Assembly (NCBI RefSeq): GCF_000243315.1
Contig: NZ_JH597770.1
Location: forward strand, 663,348 to 727,347
Direction of reading: 5' to 3'
Length of the DNA: 64,000 nucleotides
Origin: Metallosphaera yellowstonensis MK1
GTDB lineage: Archaea > Thermoproteota > Thermoprotei_A > Sulfolobales > Sulfolobaceae
The translations under genes and the position numbers were made by a program. This document shows positions 9,470 to 19,073 of this stretch, in pieces (the stretch's first letter is position 1; every line of letters begins with the position of its first letter). The notes beneath the pieces are model-generated. The model did not search any database, was not told where the DNA came from, and saw only the letters and a list, made by a program, of their open reading frames with translations.

Positions 9470-11581
9470 TTGATCTTCCCTGAAAACATGGTAAAGGTTG
9501 AGGTCATAAGCTCCGCCCAAGATAAGGATGAGGTAGTCAAAGAGCTACTCAAGTTTGGAGAGATGGAGCCTGTGGAGCCATCGCATCCCATCTCTGATGA
9601 CAGGGTTGAGGAGGCAAGGAGAGAACTGACGGCAGTCCAAGAACACGCGAGTAAGATAAGGCTGATCATGGAGATAGCTGGCGTAGTCATAGAGCCCAGG
9701 GGAAAAATGAGAGTGGACTCTAACTGGACAGAGGTCGCAAAGAAGGTAAGCGAGCAAGCTATGGGAAACGAGAATAGGTATAAGGAACTACTGGAGGAGA
9801 TTGGTAAGCTCAAGGGTGAAATAGATCTCTTTAACCTTCAACTGAGAGATATTGAGCCGTTCAGCGATGTGGCTGTTGAGCTCAGCAGGTTGTATTCACT
9901 TGACACCTTAGACGCGGGACTGACAATACTTAACGAGGAGCAATTACGTAAGATCAAGGAAAGGGGGAACCTGGTCGTTGTACACAGGGAGGTGAGGAAG
10001 GGAACTTACGCCACGTTACTCGTCTCAGGGACTAAGGGAACAATTGATGATGTCCTCAGATCAGTTGGGGCCAAGAAGTTCGAGACACCGGACGGCCGAT
10101 CCCCGCACGAATTATATTCTTACCTACAGGGGAGAATCGAGGAACTGAAGAAGGTTCTTGAAGAGACGAGGGGGGAGTTGGCCAGGAAAATAAGGGAGAG
10201 CGAGTCAGAGTTCAGCGAACTCTACGGGAAACTTCTCACCGTCAGGGACGCATTGGCAATACTCTCCAAGGGGAGGTTATCGGAGCACTTCTTCCAGGTT
10301 GAGGGATACGTTCCTGAGAAGTCTCTGAATAGGTTGAAGTCCTCACTGAACAGGTTGGCTTACGTAGTAGGGGTAACACCCAGGAGGTTTGGAGAAAGGG
10401 AGGAACCTCCCACCTACGTGAAGCTACCTAGGAGCATAAAGCCTATAGAATCAGTAGTTGAGATATACGGAACACCGTCCTATTGGGAGATCTCGCCACT
10501 GGTTTTCCTGATAGTTACTTTCCCTCTCCTCTTTGGGCTCATGTTCCCTGACGTAGGTAATGCCCTGGTACTCCTAATCTTTGCATACTTCTTTTACAAA
10601 TATGGCAAGAAGAAGGGTAGCTCTAACATCAAGAACCTATCGCTGATCCTGGGCTACTCCTCTGTAGTGTCCATGGTAACTGGCTTCTTAGCTAGGGACT
10701 TTTTCGGCCCTCTCCCGGTGGGAGGTCTGAAGGAGATGGGGATAGCTAACGTGTCCGGACCTCTGGACAGCGTGTGGCCAGTTCCAGTATCCGTAACCCA
10801 GGCCCTTTCTCCACTACTCCCCTTCGGCCAGTACAGCACAAGTACCTCCATCGAAAACACCATAATACTCTCGGTCTTCCTGGGGGCCATTGCCCTGTTC
10901 GTGAGTACAGTGTTGGGAGTCATCAATGCCGTGAAGAAGAGGGATCCAGAGTTCTTGGTTTTTGAGAAGTTACCTCTCCTGGTCCTCTACACAGTCCCCA
11001 TGATCATTTTCGGTTATGGTATGGTAGATCCTAAGGATTACTTCGGGAAGGTCGGTGAACTATTGAATTTCCTGTTAGTTAACCTGCTGAACTCCTTCCA
11101 CCCAGACCTCAATTCTTCAACCGCCATACTAGCCTACGTCCTCCTCCTCTGGGTAGAGCTCGGTCTCATTTACAATTGGATAGCCAAGGCAATAGTGCTC
11201 AAGAGACACGACAGCCTATCCACCGGTAGCGCCTTAGCCATGGGTTTCATAGAAGGAGGATTTGAGGCGGCAATTCTGCTTCTCTCCAACACTATATCCT
11301 TCATAAGAATTTTAGTGTTCGCTCTCGCCCACTACTACCTACTATATGCCTTCTCCTATATGGCGTACTTAGCCGTAGGTAGACCAGACCTCCTGGCCCT
11401 AGCCCTAAATCCAGCGTCCATTGTGATCCTGATAATAGGTAACCTACTGGCCATCGGCCTAGAAGGACTAGTGGTCTTCATACAGGACATGAGGCTACAC
11501 TTCTATGAAATGTTCAGCAAATTCTACGAAGGTAGGGGAAAGAAGTTCGAACCACTCATGGCATCTGTGGAGTTAACCTGA
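9470..11581 (+). CDS. atpI: A-type ATP synthase membrane subunit I (a-subunit)
   Basis: Stator membrane subunit that forms the proton half-channels. The 703-residue protein has a cytoplasmic N-terminal half with coiled coils (about 1-330), then a membrane half with about eight hydrophobic segments. The segment SLSTGSALAMGFIEGGFEAA followed by SNTISFIRILVFALAHYYL includes the essential arginine expected in the penultimate helices. The TTG start at 9470 gives MIFPENMVKVEVIS, matching the usual M..PE.M.KV family start better than the ATG at 9488. It is divergent from the rest of the atp cluster, as in other Sulfolobales. Confidence 0.94.
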   Translation: MIFPENMVKVEVISSAQDKDEVVKELLKFGEMEPVEPSHPISDDRVEEARRELTAVQEHASKIRLIMEIAGVVIEPRGKMRVDSNWTEVAKKVSEQAMGNENRYKELLEEIGKLKGEIDLFNLQLRDIEPFSDVAVELSRLYSLDTLDAGLTILNEEQLRKIKERGNLVVVHREVRKGTYATLLVSGTKGTIDDVLRSVGAKKFETPDGRSPHELYSYLQGRIEELKKVLEETRGELARKIRESESEFSELYGKLLTVRDALAILSKGRLSEHFFQVEGYVPEKSLNRLKSSLNRLAYVVGVTPRRFGEREEPPTYVKLPRSIKPIESVVEIYGTPSYWEISPLVFLIVTFPLLFGLMFPDVGNALVLLIFAYFFYKYGKKKGSSNIKNLSLILGYSSVVSMVTGFLARDFFGPLPVGGLKEMGIANVSGPLDSVWPVPVSVTQALSPLLPFGQYSTSTSIENTIILSVFLGAIALFVSTVLGVINAVKKRDPEFLVFEKLPLLVLYTVPMIIFGYGMVDPKDYFGKVGELLNFLLVNLLNSFHPDLNSSTAILAYVLLLWVELGLIYNWIAKAIVLKRHDSLSTGSALAMGFIEGGFEAAILLLSNTISFIRILVFALAHYYLLYAFSYMAYLAVGRPDLLALALNPASIVILIIGNLLAIGLEGLVVFIQDMRLHFYEMFSKFYEGRGKKFEPLMASVELT

Positions 11582-11595
11582 AGTTATAAGTAATA

Positions 11596-11609
11596 ATTTT
11601 TCATTTTTC
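11596..11609 (+). terminator. T-rich transcription terminator of atpI
   Basis: Fifteen bases after the atpI stop there are two runs of five Ts (ATTTTTCATTTTTC). Archaeal RNA polymerase can terminate at such tracts without a hairpin. The rest of the 155-bp gap before the convergent metG 3' end contains a second T run at ~11655 and a short direct repeat (listed separately), and no gene. Confidence 0.45.
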
Positions 11610-11696
11610 GTATGCTAACTAGAGAAATATCTGTTCCTATTAAAACCCTAGCTAATTTTTATCCCTCCCATTTCCAGGTTGCAAGAACTGAGGTGA

Positions 11697-11719
11697 TTTG
11701 TGACGTAACTTTGTGACGT
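11697..11719. repeat. Short direct repeat TTTGTGACGT x2
   Basis: TTTGTGACGT occurs at 11697-11706 and again at 11710-11719, 13 bp apart, just beyond the 3' end of metG. No function can be assigned. It could be a fortuitous duplication between convergent genes. Confidence 0.5.
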
Positions 11720-11736
11720 GAAGTTTTAAAAGGCCT

Positions 11737-13449
11737 TTACTTCAGGAGCTCTGGCCTGTCCTTCTCAACTTCTTCCCTCACCCTACTCACTATCTCCTCG
11801 ATCTTGACCTCAAAGTCTTGAGGCAGCTTCTTGAACACTGGGTTAGGTTTACCTACCTTGTGACCTGGTTTTACCTTAGGCTCTCCTGCGGAGTCCCACC
11901 TCTCATCGTCAATATTACCTAAGTTTAGCTGCGAGAAGATGACCTGAGCGTGCTTAGGCATTATGGGATAAAGGAGAACGGCTATAGTCCTCACCACGTT
12001 AGCTGCCGTATACAACGAATTGCCCACATCCTTCACATCAGTCTTGATCCTATCCCAAGGGGCCTTCAAGTTAATGTAGGCGTTGGCCTCCCTCGCTAAG
12101 TTAAGAATTTCCTCTGAACCTGCCTTCAGTTTTCCCCTCTCAAACTGTTGAGACATCCTCTCAGCTGACGTTTTGGCCAGCTCCAACAGTCTAACATCCT
12201 CCTCCCTTAAATCACTGTACTGGGGGACAACTCCCTGGAAGTACCTGTTCAACATGGTTACTACCCTATTGACTAAGTTGCCTATGTCATCGTTGAGCTC
12301 ATTGTTCACTATCCTAATCGCTTCTCTCCACAGGAAGTTCATATCCCTCTCCTCTGGCCTCAGCCTTATGAGGACGAACCTCCAGTACTCCACGTCCATT
12401 ATCCTGGGGGCCTCATCTATCCATATGCCTATCCTCCTACTCTTGCTGAACTTCTGTCCCTCATAGAGCAGGTATTCCGTAGCAGCTATAACTGTCGGCA
12501 GAGCGTAGTTCTCACCAGAGGCCATCAACATGGCTGGAAGTATTACGGCATGGAACGGAATGTTGTCCTTCCCTATAAAGTAGAAACTCTTAACCCTTCC
12601 CTCCTCCCAGAATTCCCTCCATTTGTGCTCCTCTCCCTTGAGTTTAAAGTACTCCTTTGTAGCGGAGAGGTAGCCTAGTAGAGCCTCAAACCACACGTAT
12701 ATGGTCTTTCCCTCTGCACCCGGGAACGGAGCAGGTATACCCCAAGAGTTGTCCCTGGTCAAGCTCCTAGGCTTGAGTCCCTCGTTTATCCAGCCTAGTG
12801 CGGTGGACTTAACGTTATCTGGCATGTCCCCTGAAGAGGTGAGCCACTCCCTGAGAGGCTCCGAGAACTCCCTCAGGTCAAAGAACCAGTGCTTCGTCTT
12901 CCTCATGACAGGAGTGGAACCGCATATGGCACACTTGGGGTTTATCAAGGAAGAAGGGGTGAGTAGCCTTCCGCACCTGTCGCATTGGTCACCCCTAGCG
13001 TCCTCGAACCCACAGTAAGGACAGGTCCCCTTGACGAACCTATCAGGTAGGAAGAGTTTATCCCTCTCACAATACGGTATTTCCTCTTCCTCTACCTTCA
13101 CATACTTGCTGACCTTGAGCATGAACTCGCGGACGAAGGTCTTATGAACCTCCGATTCAGTCCTGGTGTAATTGTCGAAACTCGCCTCCCATACATCAAG
13201 GAATAGCTTCCTGTCGTATTCGTGGGCCTGATCTGTTAGGAGTTTAGGATTGACCCCCCTTTTTACGGCCTCAACCTCGATGGGAGTTCCATGTTCGTCG
13301 CTTCCGCTGACCAGGATAACGTTCTCCTTGCCGTACTTGAGCCTGGCGTACCTGGCGAAAACGTCGGCTGAAAGTATGGAACCTATTAAGTTTCCTAGGT
13401 GAGGAACTGACTGTACGTAAGGCCAGGCTGAGGCCACAAAGACCTTCAA
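11737..13449 (-). CDS. metG: Methionine--tRNA ligase
   Basis: Class I synthetase charging initiator and elongator tRNA-Met. The 570 residues show the HIGH-equivalent VQSVPHLGNLIGS near the N-terminus and the KMSKS equivalent KFSKSRRIGI. A zinc knuckle domain has paired cysteines (CPYCGFEDARGDQCDRCGR and CAICGS). WINEGLKPRSLTRDNSWGIP and YVWFEALLGYLSA are classic MetRS signatures. The protein ends soon after the anticodon-binding domain and lacks the C-terminal beta-protein-like dimerisation domain. It starts with TTG at 13449 behind GAGGTGATC. A TATA element sits in the short divergent gap shared with priL. Confidence 0.96.
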   Translation of the reverse strand: MKVFVASAWPYVQSVPHLGNLIGSILSADVFARYARLKYGKENVILVSGSDEHGTPIEVEAVKRGVNPKLLTDQAHEYDRKLFLDVWEASFDNYTRTESEVHKTFVREFMLKVSKYVKVEEEEIPYCERDKLFLPDRFVKGTCPYCGFEDARGDQCDRCGRLLTPSSLINPKCAICGSTPVMRKTKHWFFDLREFSEPLREWLTSSGDMPDNVKSTALGWINEGLKPRSLTRDNSWGIPAPFPGAEGKTIYVWFEALLGYLSATKEYFKLKGEEHKWREFWEEGRVKSFYFIGKDNIPFHAVILPAMLMASGENYALPTVIAATEYLLYEGQKFSKSRRIGIWIDEAPRIMDVEYWRFVLIRLRPEERDMNFLWREAIRIVNNELNDDIGNLVNRVVTMLNRYFQGVVPQYSDLREEDVRLLELAKTSAERMSQQFERGKLKAGSEEILNLAREANAYINLKAPWDRIKTDVKDVGNSLYTAANVVRTIAVLLYPIMPKHAQVIFSQLNLGNIDDERWDSAGEPKVKPGHKVGKPNPVFKKLPQDFEVKIEEIVSRVREEVEKDRPELLK

Positions 13450-13517
13450 GGGATCACCTCTTCAGCAATGCTCAAGCTCACTTATAAAAGGAGAGGATCT
13501 AGTAATTATTAGATCTC
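13450..13517. promoter_or_regulatory. Divergent metG/priL promoter with inverted repeat
   Basis: CTTATAAAAG at about 13481-13490 can serve as the TATA box in either direction. On the plus strand it places the start of transcription close to the priL ATG at 13518, so priL may be leaderless. GATCTA (13496-13501) and TAGATC (13510-13515) form a 6-bp inverted repeat around GTAATTAT between the TATA box and the priL start, a position suited to a repressor or simply fortuitous. Confidence 0.45.
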
Positions 13518-14438
13518 ATGGGGATTCTGAATCCCAACAAATATCCTTTCCTAACTCCCTTGGAAGAGGTTCTGAAGAAACATCAAGGGGTGGATCTCTA
13601 CACGATAATAACGACGGAGGGAAACGTAGTCACGCAAGCCAAGGAGAGAATAAAGGACGTCTTGTCAGGAAAGAGGTTGCCCTCCTACATGGAGTACATT
13701 TACCCTAGCCTAGTCTTCTATTCCGTGCTGTTAATCCTGGGGATAATCAATGATCCTAGAGTGACCGAGAGGGTCATAAGGGGGGAGGTGAGTGGATTCC
13801 TCAAGGAGCTAGAGGACGAGGATGAAGATGTCCTGATTCACGTGGCCTCGTGGGCTGGAATGAGAGTGGAGAGATCCCCCATTCAGTACCACGACGGTAA
13901 GAGGACTATCACGCTGAACTTCAGGTTGCACTTCCTAGAGTACTTGAGGGTGGCGAAGGGGATCAATGACGAGAAACTTTCCCTGTCCAGGATGATATTG
14001 AGGGCCGGTTACGTGTACGTGAGCAGGCGTATCCTGATTGTCCTGCTAAAGTCCGCCTTACTCAACGCGTTTAGAGGAATGGTGAGGCCGGTCCCCATGG
14101 ATCAGGTCCCCAAGACCCTCTTGGACGTGATAGGCATCAGGGGAGGGCGAACTCCACCCTGCATTAGGGCCATTCAGGCTAAGGGTAGTTGGAGCAGGGA
14201 GGAGGCCGTAGTTCTCTCCACGTATATGGCCAACGTTGGGTCCAGTTTAGACGCCATAGCGTCGGTCCTGGAGAGAGCGGGCTTCGAGAGACCGGTTGAA
14301 ACGGTGAAGGAAATCTACAGGAAGAAGTTCGTAGTCTACTCCTGTTCCAAGATGAAGGAACTGGGCCTCTGCGTGGAACAGTGTGGCACTAAGAGTCCCC
14401 TACAGCATTATTTCGGAACGGCCGAGAATATCAGGTGA
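13518..14438 (+). CDS. priL: DNA primase large subunit PriL
   Basis: Regulatory subunit of the archaeal/eukaryal heterodimeric primase that starts RNA/DNA primers at the replication fork. The 306-residue protein carries the four cysteines expected for the iron-sulfur cluster: Cys215 in PPCIRAIQA, and Cys276, Cys285 and Cys289 near the C-terminus (YSCSKMKELGLCVEQCG). The motif RTPPC is characteristic. The catalytic subunit PriS is not in this window. The 3' end overlaps the convergent CDP-alcohol phosphotransferase gene by 31 bp. PriL, polB1 and metG lie close together, a conserved Sulfolobales neighbourhood. Confidence 0.93.
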   Translation: MGILNPNKYPFLTPLEEVLKKHQGVDLYTIITTEGNVVTQAKERIKDVLSGKRLPSYMEYIYPSLVFYSVLLILGIINDPRVTERVIRGEVSGFLKELEDEDEDVLIHVASWAGMRVERSPIQYHDGKRTITLNFRLHFLEYLRVAKGINDEKLSLSRMILRAGYVYVSRRILIVLLKSALLNAFRGMVRPVPMDQVPKTLLDVIGIRGGRTPPCIRAIQAKGSWSREEAVVLSTYMANVGSSLDAIASVLERAGFERPVETVKEIYRKKFVVYSCSKMKELGLCVEQCGTKSPLQHYFGTAENIR

Positions 14439-14995
14439 AACCTCTGAACCACCGTAGCTAGGGAACCCAGCAAGAGGAGGTAATAGAGCGCCAACGACGC
14501 ATCAAAGAAGAACGGGTAGAGCACCAGAATCAGAAACACTAATATCAACCTCTCTCCCCTCTCCACCAGTCCCCTTCCTTCCGCCTTGATCCCCAGGGAC
14601 TCAGCCTTGGCCCTGAGATATGATATGGTCAGTGTAACTCCAACCAAAAGGGAGGTCAGAAGAGGGTGGAAACCCAACAAGACGAGTGAGGAGATGAAGA
14701 CGGTATCCTCAATCCTATCAAAGGTCGAGTCCAGGAAACTTCCTCTAGGTCCCGCTGACCCTCTCATCCTGGCCACCTCACCGTCGAGGGCGTCCAGGAG
14801 GGACGATATACTCAACAGCACCGCAGAGAGTAAGACGTTCTTGGTGAGCAGGATCACGAGCAGGTAGATAAAGGAGGTGAGCAGTCCCAAAGCGGTCACC
14901 TGATTTCCTGTGAGGCCCGCCCTAACTAAGGCGTACGCGAGAGGCCTCAGAACCTTCTTAGAAGCTGACCTGAAGTTGGTGATCATGGACACCAC
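14408..14995 (-). CDS. CDP-alcohol phosphotransferase, probable archaetidylinositol phosphate synthase
   Basis: Integral membrane enzyme that transfers an archaeal lipid from CDP-archaeol to a polar head group. The 195 residues carry the full family motif DALDGEVARMRGSAGPRGSF followed by LDSTFDRIED (D-x2-D-G-x2-A-R-x8-G-x3-D-x3-D) at about 70-100, plus five to six hydrophobic segments. Inositol-1-phosphate is the likely acceptor because Sulfolobales make inositol ether lipids and ino1 lies about 9 kb away. Archaetidylserine or archaetidylglycerol-phosphate synthase cannot be excluded from the motif alone. Convergent 31-bp overlap with priL. Confidence 0.8.
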   Translation of the reverse strand: MVSMITNFRSASKKVLRPLAYALVRAGLTGNQVTALGLLTSFIYLLVILLTKNVLLSAVLLSISSLLDALDGEVARMRGSAGPRGSFLDSTFDRIEDTVFISSLVLLGFHPLLTSLLVGVTLTISYLRAKAESLGIKAEGRGLVERGERLILVFLILVLYPFFFDASLALYYLLLLGSLATVVQRFHLIFSAVPK

Positions 14996-15036
14996 TACCG
15001 TTTTAAACCTTAGGGATGTGATGAGTCTGGGTGTGA

Positions 15037-15357
15037 ATGGCAGTGAAGGCTAAAAAACTCATCCTCGTGACCTCGGAATCCCATCCCAACCACAAGGGAT
15101 TCCTCAATATCGCCGAGGCGTTGTCTAAGGAGCTTGGGGTAGAGAAGGAGATCAAGATAGAAGATTACGCCTTCCTCTCAGATTATGGTGAGAAGGACGA
15201 GTTTGGAATGAGCTGGATCCCTCAACTTCTGCTCCAACTGGAGGACGGGAGGATATATCCGATATTAACCCAGATGCCTTTCGGGAAAGATCTGAAGCCA
15301 GACCCTGATGCTGGGAAGCAGGAAGCCCTTAACAAAATTAAAAATCTGGTTTCTTAA
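15037..15357 (+). CDS. Conserved small protein, possible thioredoxin-like fold without cysteines
   Basis: I do not recognise a named family. The 106-residue protein begins with a beta-strand (KKLILVTSESHPNHKGFLNI), a helix, and an IPQLLLQLEDGRIYPIL segment. The alternation and a proline before a strand suggest a thioredoxin-like alpha/beta fold, but no CxxC is present. ATG at 15037 opens a short plus-strand group continuing with aKMT 19 nt downstream. Cotranscription with aKMT and the acid-tailed protein is likely. Confidence 0.6.
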   Translation: MAVKAKKLILVTSESHPNHKGFLNIAEALSKELGVEKEIKIEDYAFLSDYGEKDEFGMSWIPQLLLQLEDGRIYPILTQMPFGKDLKPDPDAGKQEALNKIKNLVS

Positions 15358-15376
15358 CTAGTCAAGTGTGGGATAA

Positions 15377-15874
15377 TTGAGCATACCTCATCGTGAAGTT
15401 CCTCACGTACCGTATGTCCCTACCCCAGATAAGGTAGTGAAGAAGATGCTGGAGATAGCGAAGGTGGGCAAAGAGGATGTGGTTTACGACCTGGGATGTG
15501 GAGATGGGAGGATAATAATATCTGCTGTAGCTGACTTCAACGCCAAGAAGGCTGTGGGAGTGGACTTAAGTGACGAGAGGCTCAAGGAGGCAGAACAGAA
15601 CGCTTTAGCCAGGGGAGTTAGAGACAAGATAGTACTGAAGAAGAACAACTTCTTAGATGAAGACGTATCCGAGGCCACGGTTGTCACACTGTTCCTTTTG
15701 ACCAATGCCAACGATCTACTGAAACCCAAGTTCGAGAAGGAACTTAAACCAGGCACCAGGGTCGTCTCCCACGAGTTCGAGATGCGCGGTTGGAAACCCA
15801 AGGAGGTTGTGAAGGTGGAGGACGGAAACATGCATCACTTAGTCTACCTATACGTGATAGGTGAGCACACGTGA
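15377..15874 (+). CDS. Protein-lysine N-methyltransferase (aKMT type)
   Basis: SAM-dependent Rossmann methyltransferase. Its 165 residues closely match the Sulfolobus enzyme known as aKMT, which monomethylates lysines of many chromatin and other proteins. Shared features are VPHVPYVPTPDKVV at the N-terminus, the SAM-binding DLGCGDGR at 38-45, VGVDLSDER, TVVTLFLLTNANDLLKPKFE, PGTRVVSHEFEMRGWKP and VEDGNMHHLVYLYVIGEH. It starts with TTG at 15377 behind GTGTGGG. The stop overlaps the next gene (GTGA) by 4 nt. Substrates cannot be seen from sequence. Confidence 0.87.
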   Translation: MSIPHREVPHVPYVPTPDKVVKKMLEIAKVGKEDVVYDLGCGDGRIIISAVADFNAKKAVGVDLSDERLKEAEQNALARGVRDKIVLKKNNFLDEDVSEATVVTLFLLTNANDLLKPKFEKELKPGTRVVSHEFEMRGWKPKEVVKVEDGNMHHLVYLYVIGEHT

Positions 15875-16311
15875 AGGTATTGGTACTCAAGAGCGAATCG
15901 GGAAAAGTGACCTCCGATTACCTTGAAGACGGGAACATAGGGGAAGTTGTGAGGAAGACTGCAGAGAAGGCCCTGAAGGAGTGGAACGAGTTTTCCTCGG
16001 ACTTCATCATAATGAGGGACTCACAGGAGGCTAAGCTGCCTTTACCCCTTAAACCTGACTTGTATGAGAAGGTAAAGAACTTCCTCTCAGGAAAAGACAA
16101 GACGTCCGCAATACTGAAGTTACCAGTGTTCATCATCAGTTTCGACAATCAATGGAAGGAAGAGAACTTTCAGGACAAGAAAGTGTACGTTGTCTCCTAT
16201 TACGTGACAGAGGAATTGAAGAAAGAACTCATAGATTACGCCTCTGAGGTAACATCGGAGGAAAAGTTGGAGGAGACGGAAGAGGAGGAGGAAGAGGAGG
16301 AGGAAGAGTGA
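15871..16311 (+). CDS. Conserved archaeal protein with poly-glutamate tail (DUF2286-like)
   Basis: 146 residues. The first ~125 residues form a compact alpha/beta sequence (MKVLVLKSESGKVTSDYLE, then WNEFSSDFIIMRDSQEAKLP). The C-terminus is almost pure acid, ending in an unbroken run of nine glutamates after EKLEETE. I associate it with Pfam DUF2286, a Sulfolobales family of unknown function, with moderate confidence. The GTG start overlaps the aKMT stop by 4 nt, so the two are coupled. The gene is convergent with polB1, 5 nt away. The acidic tail suggests interaction with basic proteins or DNA-binding partners, but this is inference. Confidence 0.65.
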   Translation: MKVLVLKSESGKVTSDYLEDGNIGEVVRKTAEKALKEWNEFSSDFIIMRDSQEAKLPLPLKPDLYEKVKNFLSGKDKTSAILKLPVFIISFDNQWKEENFQDKKVYVVSYYVTEELKKELIDYASEVTSEEKLEETEEEEEEEEEE

Positions 16312-16316
16312 AGAGC

Positions 16317-18944
16317 TCACCTGGAGAAGAAGGACTCGATGGACGTCGTGGACTCTATTTTCTCCCAACTCACTCCAAGGCTCTTTAGGAGTTGCTCGAA
16401 CGTACTCTTCACGCTGTCGTAGTACTTCTCCACGTCCACCTCAGGCAACTTGGCCAGTTGAACGGGTTTCACTCCTTCCCTCCCCTTGACCTTGACGAAG
16501 CTTATCACGTCCCTGGGTAGAACTTGTACGTTGAACTCCCTGAGCAATCTAGCAGCTTTCACGTGTTGAGGCGTGTTCTTTTCATAGGAGTTCGGGTCTT
16601 TGGCTAACATCACCCTGAACGCCAGTTCGTCCAAGTTATACTCCTTGTTCCTTAGCTTAGCGTAGACCTCCTTTACCTTCACAGTCAGATCCTGCTTGGC
16701 CTTCTCCATCTCCTCAGGTGTCCTAACCTTAGCCATGAGATCCCTCGCCTCCTTGAAGGCCTCCTTCAGGAACTCCGGTGTATTCCTCTTCTTGGCCAAC
16801 ATGCCCTTTATGTCAACCTTGTCGTTCTCCAACACACCGAAATAGTTCTTCTTCAGTCCTGAGAATGCAATGTACCTATAGCTCTTGTCCACCTCCAGGT
16901 CAAGTCCGAAGGCTTCCTTGACCCAATCCACGAGTTTCTTGAGCACTTCACTCCTCGGCTTATAAATGAAGAGCGAGTCTGTGTCGCCGTACAACACCTT
17001 GAGCCCCATCTCCTCGGCCTTCTTAACCGTGGAGGTGATGACGAACCTCCCTAGAGCCGTTACGCTCTCAGCGACCGCAGGAGCGTAGAGGGGGAAAGTC
17101 TCGGCACCGAAGACTCCGTAAGTGGCATTGATGAACACCTTCATACCCCTCTGAACGACGTCGTATAGCGTCCTTCTTTCCTCCTCTATTCCTTTCTGCT
17201 TGGCCTTCTTTTTGTATATCTTGACTCTGAAGTCCCTGAGTAATCCAGTGATGACAGCCGTTATTCCTGGCCTATCCTTGCACACGGTGTGGAGCACGTT
17301 ACCTTCCTCGTCCTTCACCTCGTCCGACTTTTTACACTCCTTTACGTCCACGGTCTCATAGCTCAGGTTCCAGTTCCTTATGATGGAGGGATACAGGGAG
17401 GCGAAATCCAGGACAGTAACGTCGAAGAAAACCCCGACTGGTGGGTCTATTACCATTGCCCCCTTGTACCCCTTCCCCTTTATGACAGCTGAGGTCTTCA
17501 GTTTAGAGGTCCTCTCCGTTATCTCCTCCTTCAGGGGGATCAGCCAGCCCCTCTTTCTGTGTTCCCAATAGTATAGGTTCTTCACCCAAGCTGATATCTC
17601 AGTCCTGGTTAGCTCCTCTATCCCCAACTTGGATATCCTGGAAAACAGTACTATTAACTTCCAGACAAGTTCTCCTTGGAAAGTAGTGAGGTTCAGCGTT
17701 ATCTCAGAGTCCCTGAAGTTATACTCAATCAACTTCGCGGTGTCTATTGCCCCTATGGAATCGTCCAGCTTTACCTTAGAGATCCCAAGGAGAGCCTGAG
17801 CCACAGTATCCAGGTTATACTCGCTGTACCTACCCTCAAAGGCGTAGTTCCTCACGGCCTTATTAAAGAAGAACCTGTAGAGATCTACGTGAAATCCGTG
17901 CAGGAATTTGGTGTCCCTAGACCCCAAGTCGAACGGAACATCCTCGGGCATGAGGCCTAGTTTGAGGGACCTGTAATATAGATAAGGCACGTCAAAATCG
18001 TCTCCGTTGAAGGTCAACACGAGGGGGTAATTGGAGATGATCTCAAAGAGCCTCCGGAGAAGTTCCCTTTCGGAGTCAAACGATTCCACCTCCACTTCTC
18101 CCATGTTCTTCCCGTGGGAGAAACCCTCCCTGGTGAGGACCAAGACCTTTTTCAATCCATCAGTTCCAGCGAGGGCGACGCTGATTATGGGGAACTCGGC
18201 TTTAATCGGATCTGGAACTCTTCCCATCATGGGAGTGTAAACCTCTATGTCTAGGGCCACCCTCTTAACTGAGGGTATCTCTGACTCGAAGAGGGGTGCC
18301 CAATCGACGGCCATCTCACGGGTTAACTCGTCAGAATCATTGAAGGCCTCGGTTACCTCCTTCACGTCGACCTGTGGGTTTAGGGGAACGAGTCTCCCCT
18401 TGGAGATGGTATATGGCATCCCTGGGATCAGATTGAAGTCGTATATGTAATTGTTGAAGTACTTAATGTGGGCCTCGTAAGCTCTCGGGACAAGTTCCCT
18501 GAGAGTCCTCACCGCCAAAGGGTCCTTCACCACTATCTTGGTCAGCTTGATCTTCCTCCCAGTATAAGGGTCGACCTTGATTACGGTCTCGATCCTCTCA
18601 AAGGACTCGTGCTTCACGATCTTCGGGTTCTTCCTAACTTGCTCTGGCTCCAGATCCACCAGGAAGTAAGACTTGTGTCCGGTGTTATCGTAATGGACGG
18701 CCAGCTCTTGATTCTCAGGATCGTAAAGTTTACACACCGCCTTTCCGGCCTTCCCGTCATAGTCCACTGCCAGCAGGAAATATCTCCTTCCCTCCTGGGC
18801 CTGTCTGAGCTCCACTCTGGGCTTAGCTCTCCTCACCTCCACGCTCCCCTTCTGAGGCTGCTCCTCTTCCTTTTCCCTCCCCTGCTCCTGTCTATGCTCT
18901 AGTTTTAAAGCTGAAAAGTCGCCTAGGGTTAGCTGTCTGGCCAT
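16317..18944 (-). CDS. polB1: DNA polymerase B1 (replicative)
   Basis: Family B replicative DNA polymerase with proofreading. The 875 residues have Exo I as LDIEVYTP (232-238), Exo II as [10 protein letters not shown] (314-323) and Exo III as YNFRDSEIT (about 408-416). Polymerase motif A is DFASLYPSI (513-521). Motif B lies around 606-615 (NATYGVFG), and motif C is YGDTDS (652-657). All catalytic acids are present, so both activities should be intact. The N-terminal ~50 residues are charged and low in complexity ([10 protein letters not shown]), typical of Sulfolobales PolB1. The C-terminal [12 protein letters not shown] and terminal IESFF resemble a sliding-clamp binding motif (inference). 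A TATA-like TTTAAAG about 28 nt upstream suggests a leaderless or short-leader mRNA. Confidence 0.97.
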   Translation of the reverse strand: MARQLTLGDFSALKLEHRQEQGREKEEEQPQKGSVEVRRAKPRVELRQAQEGRRYFLLAVDYDGKAGKAVCKLYDPENQELAVHYDNTGHKSYFLVDLEPEQVRKNPKIVKHESFERIETVIKVDPYTGRKIKLTKIVVKDPLAVRTLRELVPRAYEAHIKYFNNYIYDFNLIPGMPYTISKGRLVPLNPQVDVKEVTEAFNDSDELTREMAVDWAPLFESEIPSVKRVALDIEVYTPMMGRVPDPIKAEFPIISVALAGTDGLKKVLVLTREGFSHGKNMGEVEVESFDSERELLRRLFEIISNYPLVLTFNGDDFDVPYLYYRSLKLGLMPEDVPFDLGSRDTKFLHGFHVDLYRFFFNKAVRNYAFEGRYSEYNLDTVAQALLGISKVKLDDSIGAIDTAKLIEYNFRDSEITLNLTTFQGELVWKLIVLFSRISKLGIEELTRTEISAWVKNLYYWEHRKRGWLIPLKEEITERTSKLKTSAVIKGKGYKGAMVIDPPVGVFFDVTVLDFASLYPSIIRNWNLSYETVDVKECKKSDEVKDEEGNVLHTVCKDRPGITAVITGLLRDFRVKIYKKKAKQKGIEEERRTLYDVVQRGMKVFINATYGVFGAETFPLYAPAVAESVTALGRFVITSTVKKAEEMGLKVLYGDTDSLFIYKPRSEVLKKLVDWVKEAFGLDLEVDKSYRYIAFSGLKKNYFGVLENDKVDIKGMLAKKRNTPEFLKEAFKEARDLMAKVRTPEEMEKAKQDLTVKVKEVYAKLRNKEYNLDELAFRVMLAKDPNSYEKNTPQHVKAARLLREFNVQVLPRDVISFVKVKGREGVKPVQLAKLPEVDVEKYYDSVKSTFEQLLKSLGVSWEKIESTTSIESFFSR

Positions 18945-19035
18945 ATACCAATAGATTATGGGTAAAATTCTTTAAACCTTGAGGCTATCTTGATATAGAG
19001 AAGATTATAGTCGGGGAAAGGACTATCAGATGAAG

Positions 19036-19050
19036 CTCTTAAATTTAAAT
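19036..19050 (+). promoter_or_regulatory. Promoter of tRNA-Arg
   Basis: CTCTTAAATTTAAAT reads as a BRE/TATA element centred about 28 bp upstream of the first base of the mature tRNA (19074), the standard archaeal spacing. Confidence 0.6.
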
Positions 19051-19073
19051 TCAGAGTAGCCGAGAGAGGGAGA

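Noticed and set aside
9454..9813. 119-residue serine-rich frame antisense to atpI
   Set aside because: Serine/leucine-rich composition is the mirror of a coiled-coil coding strand; typical shadow frame.
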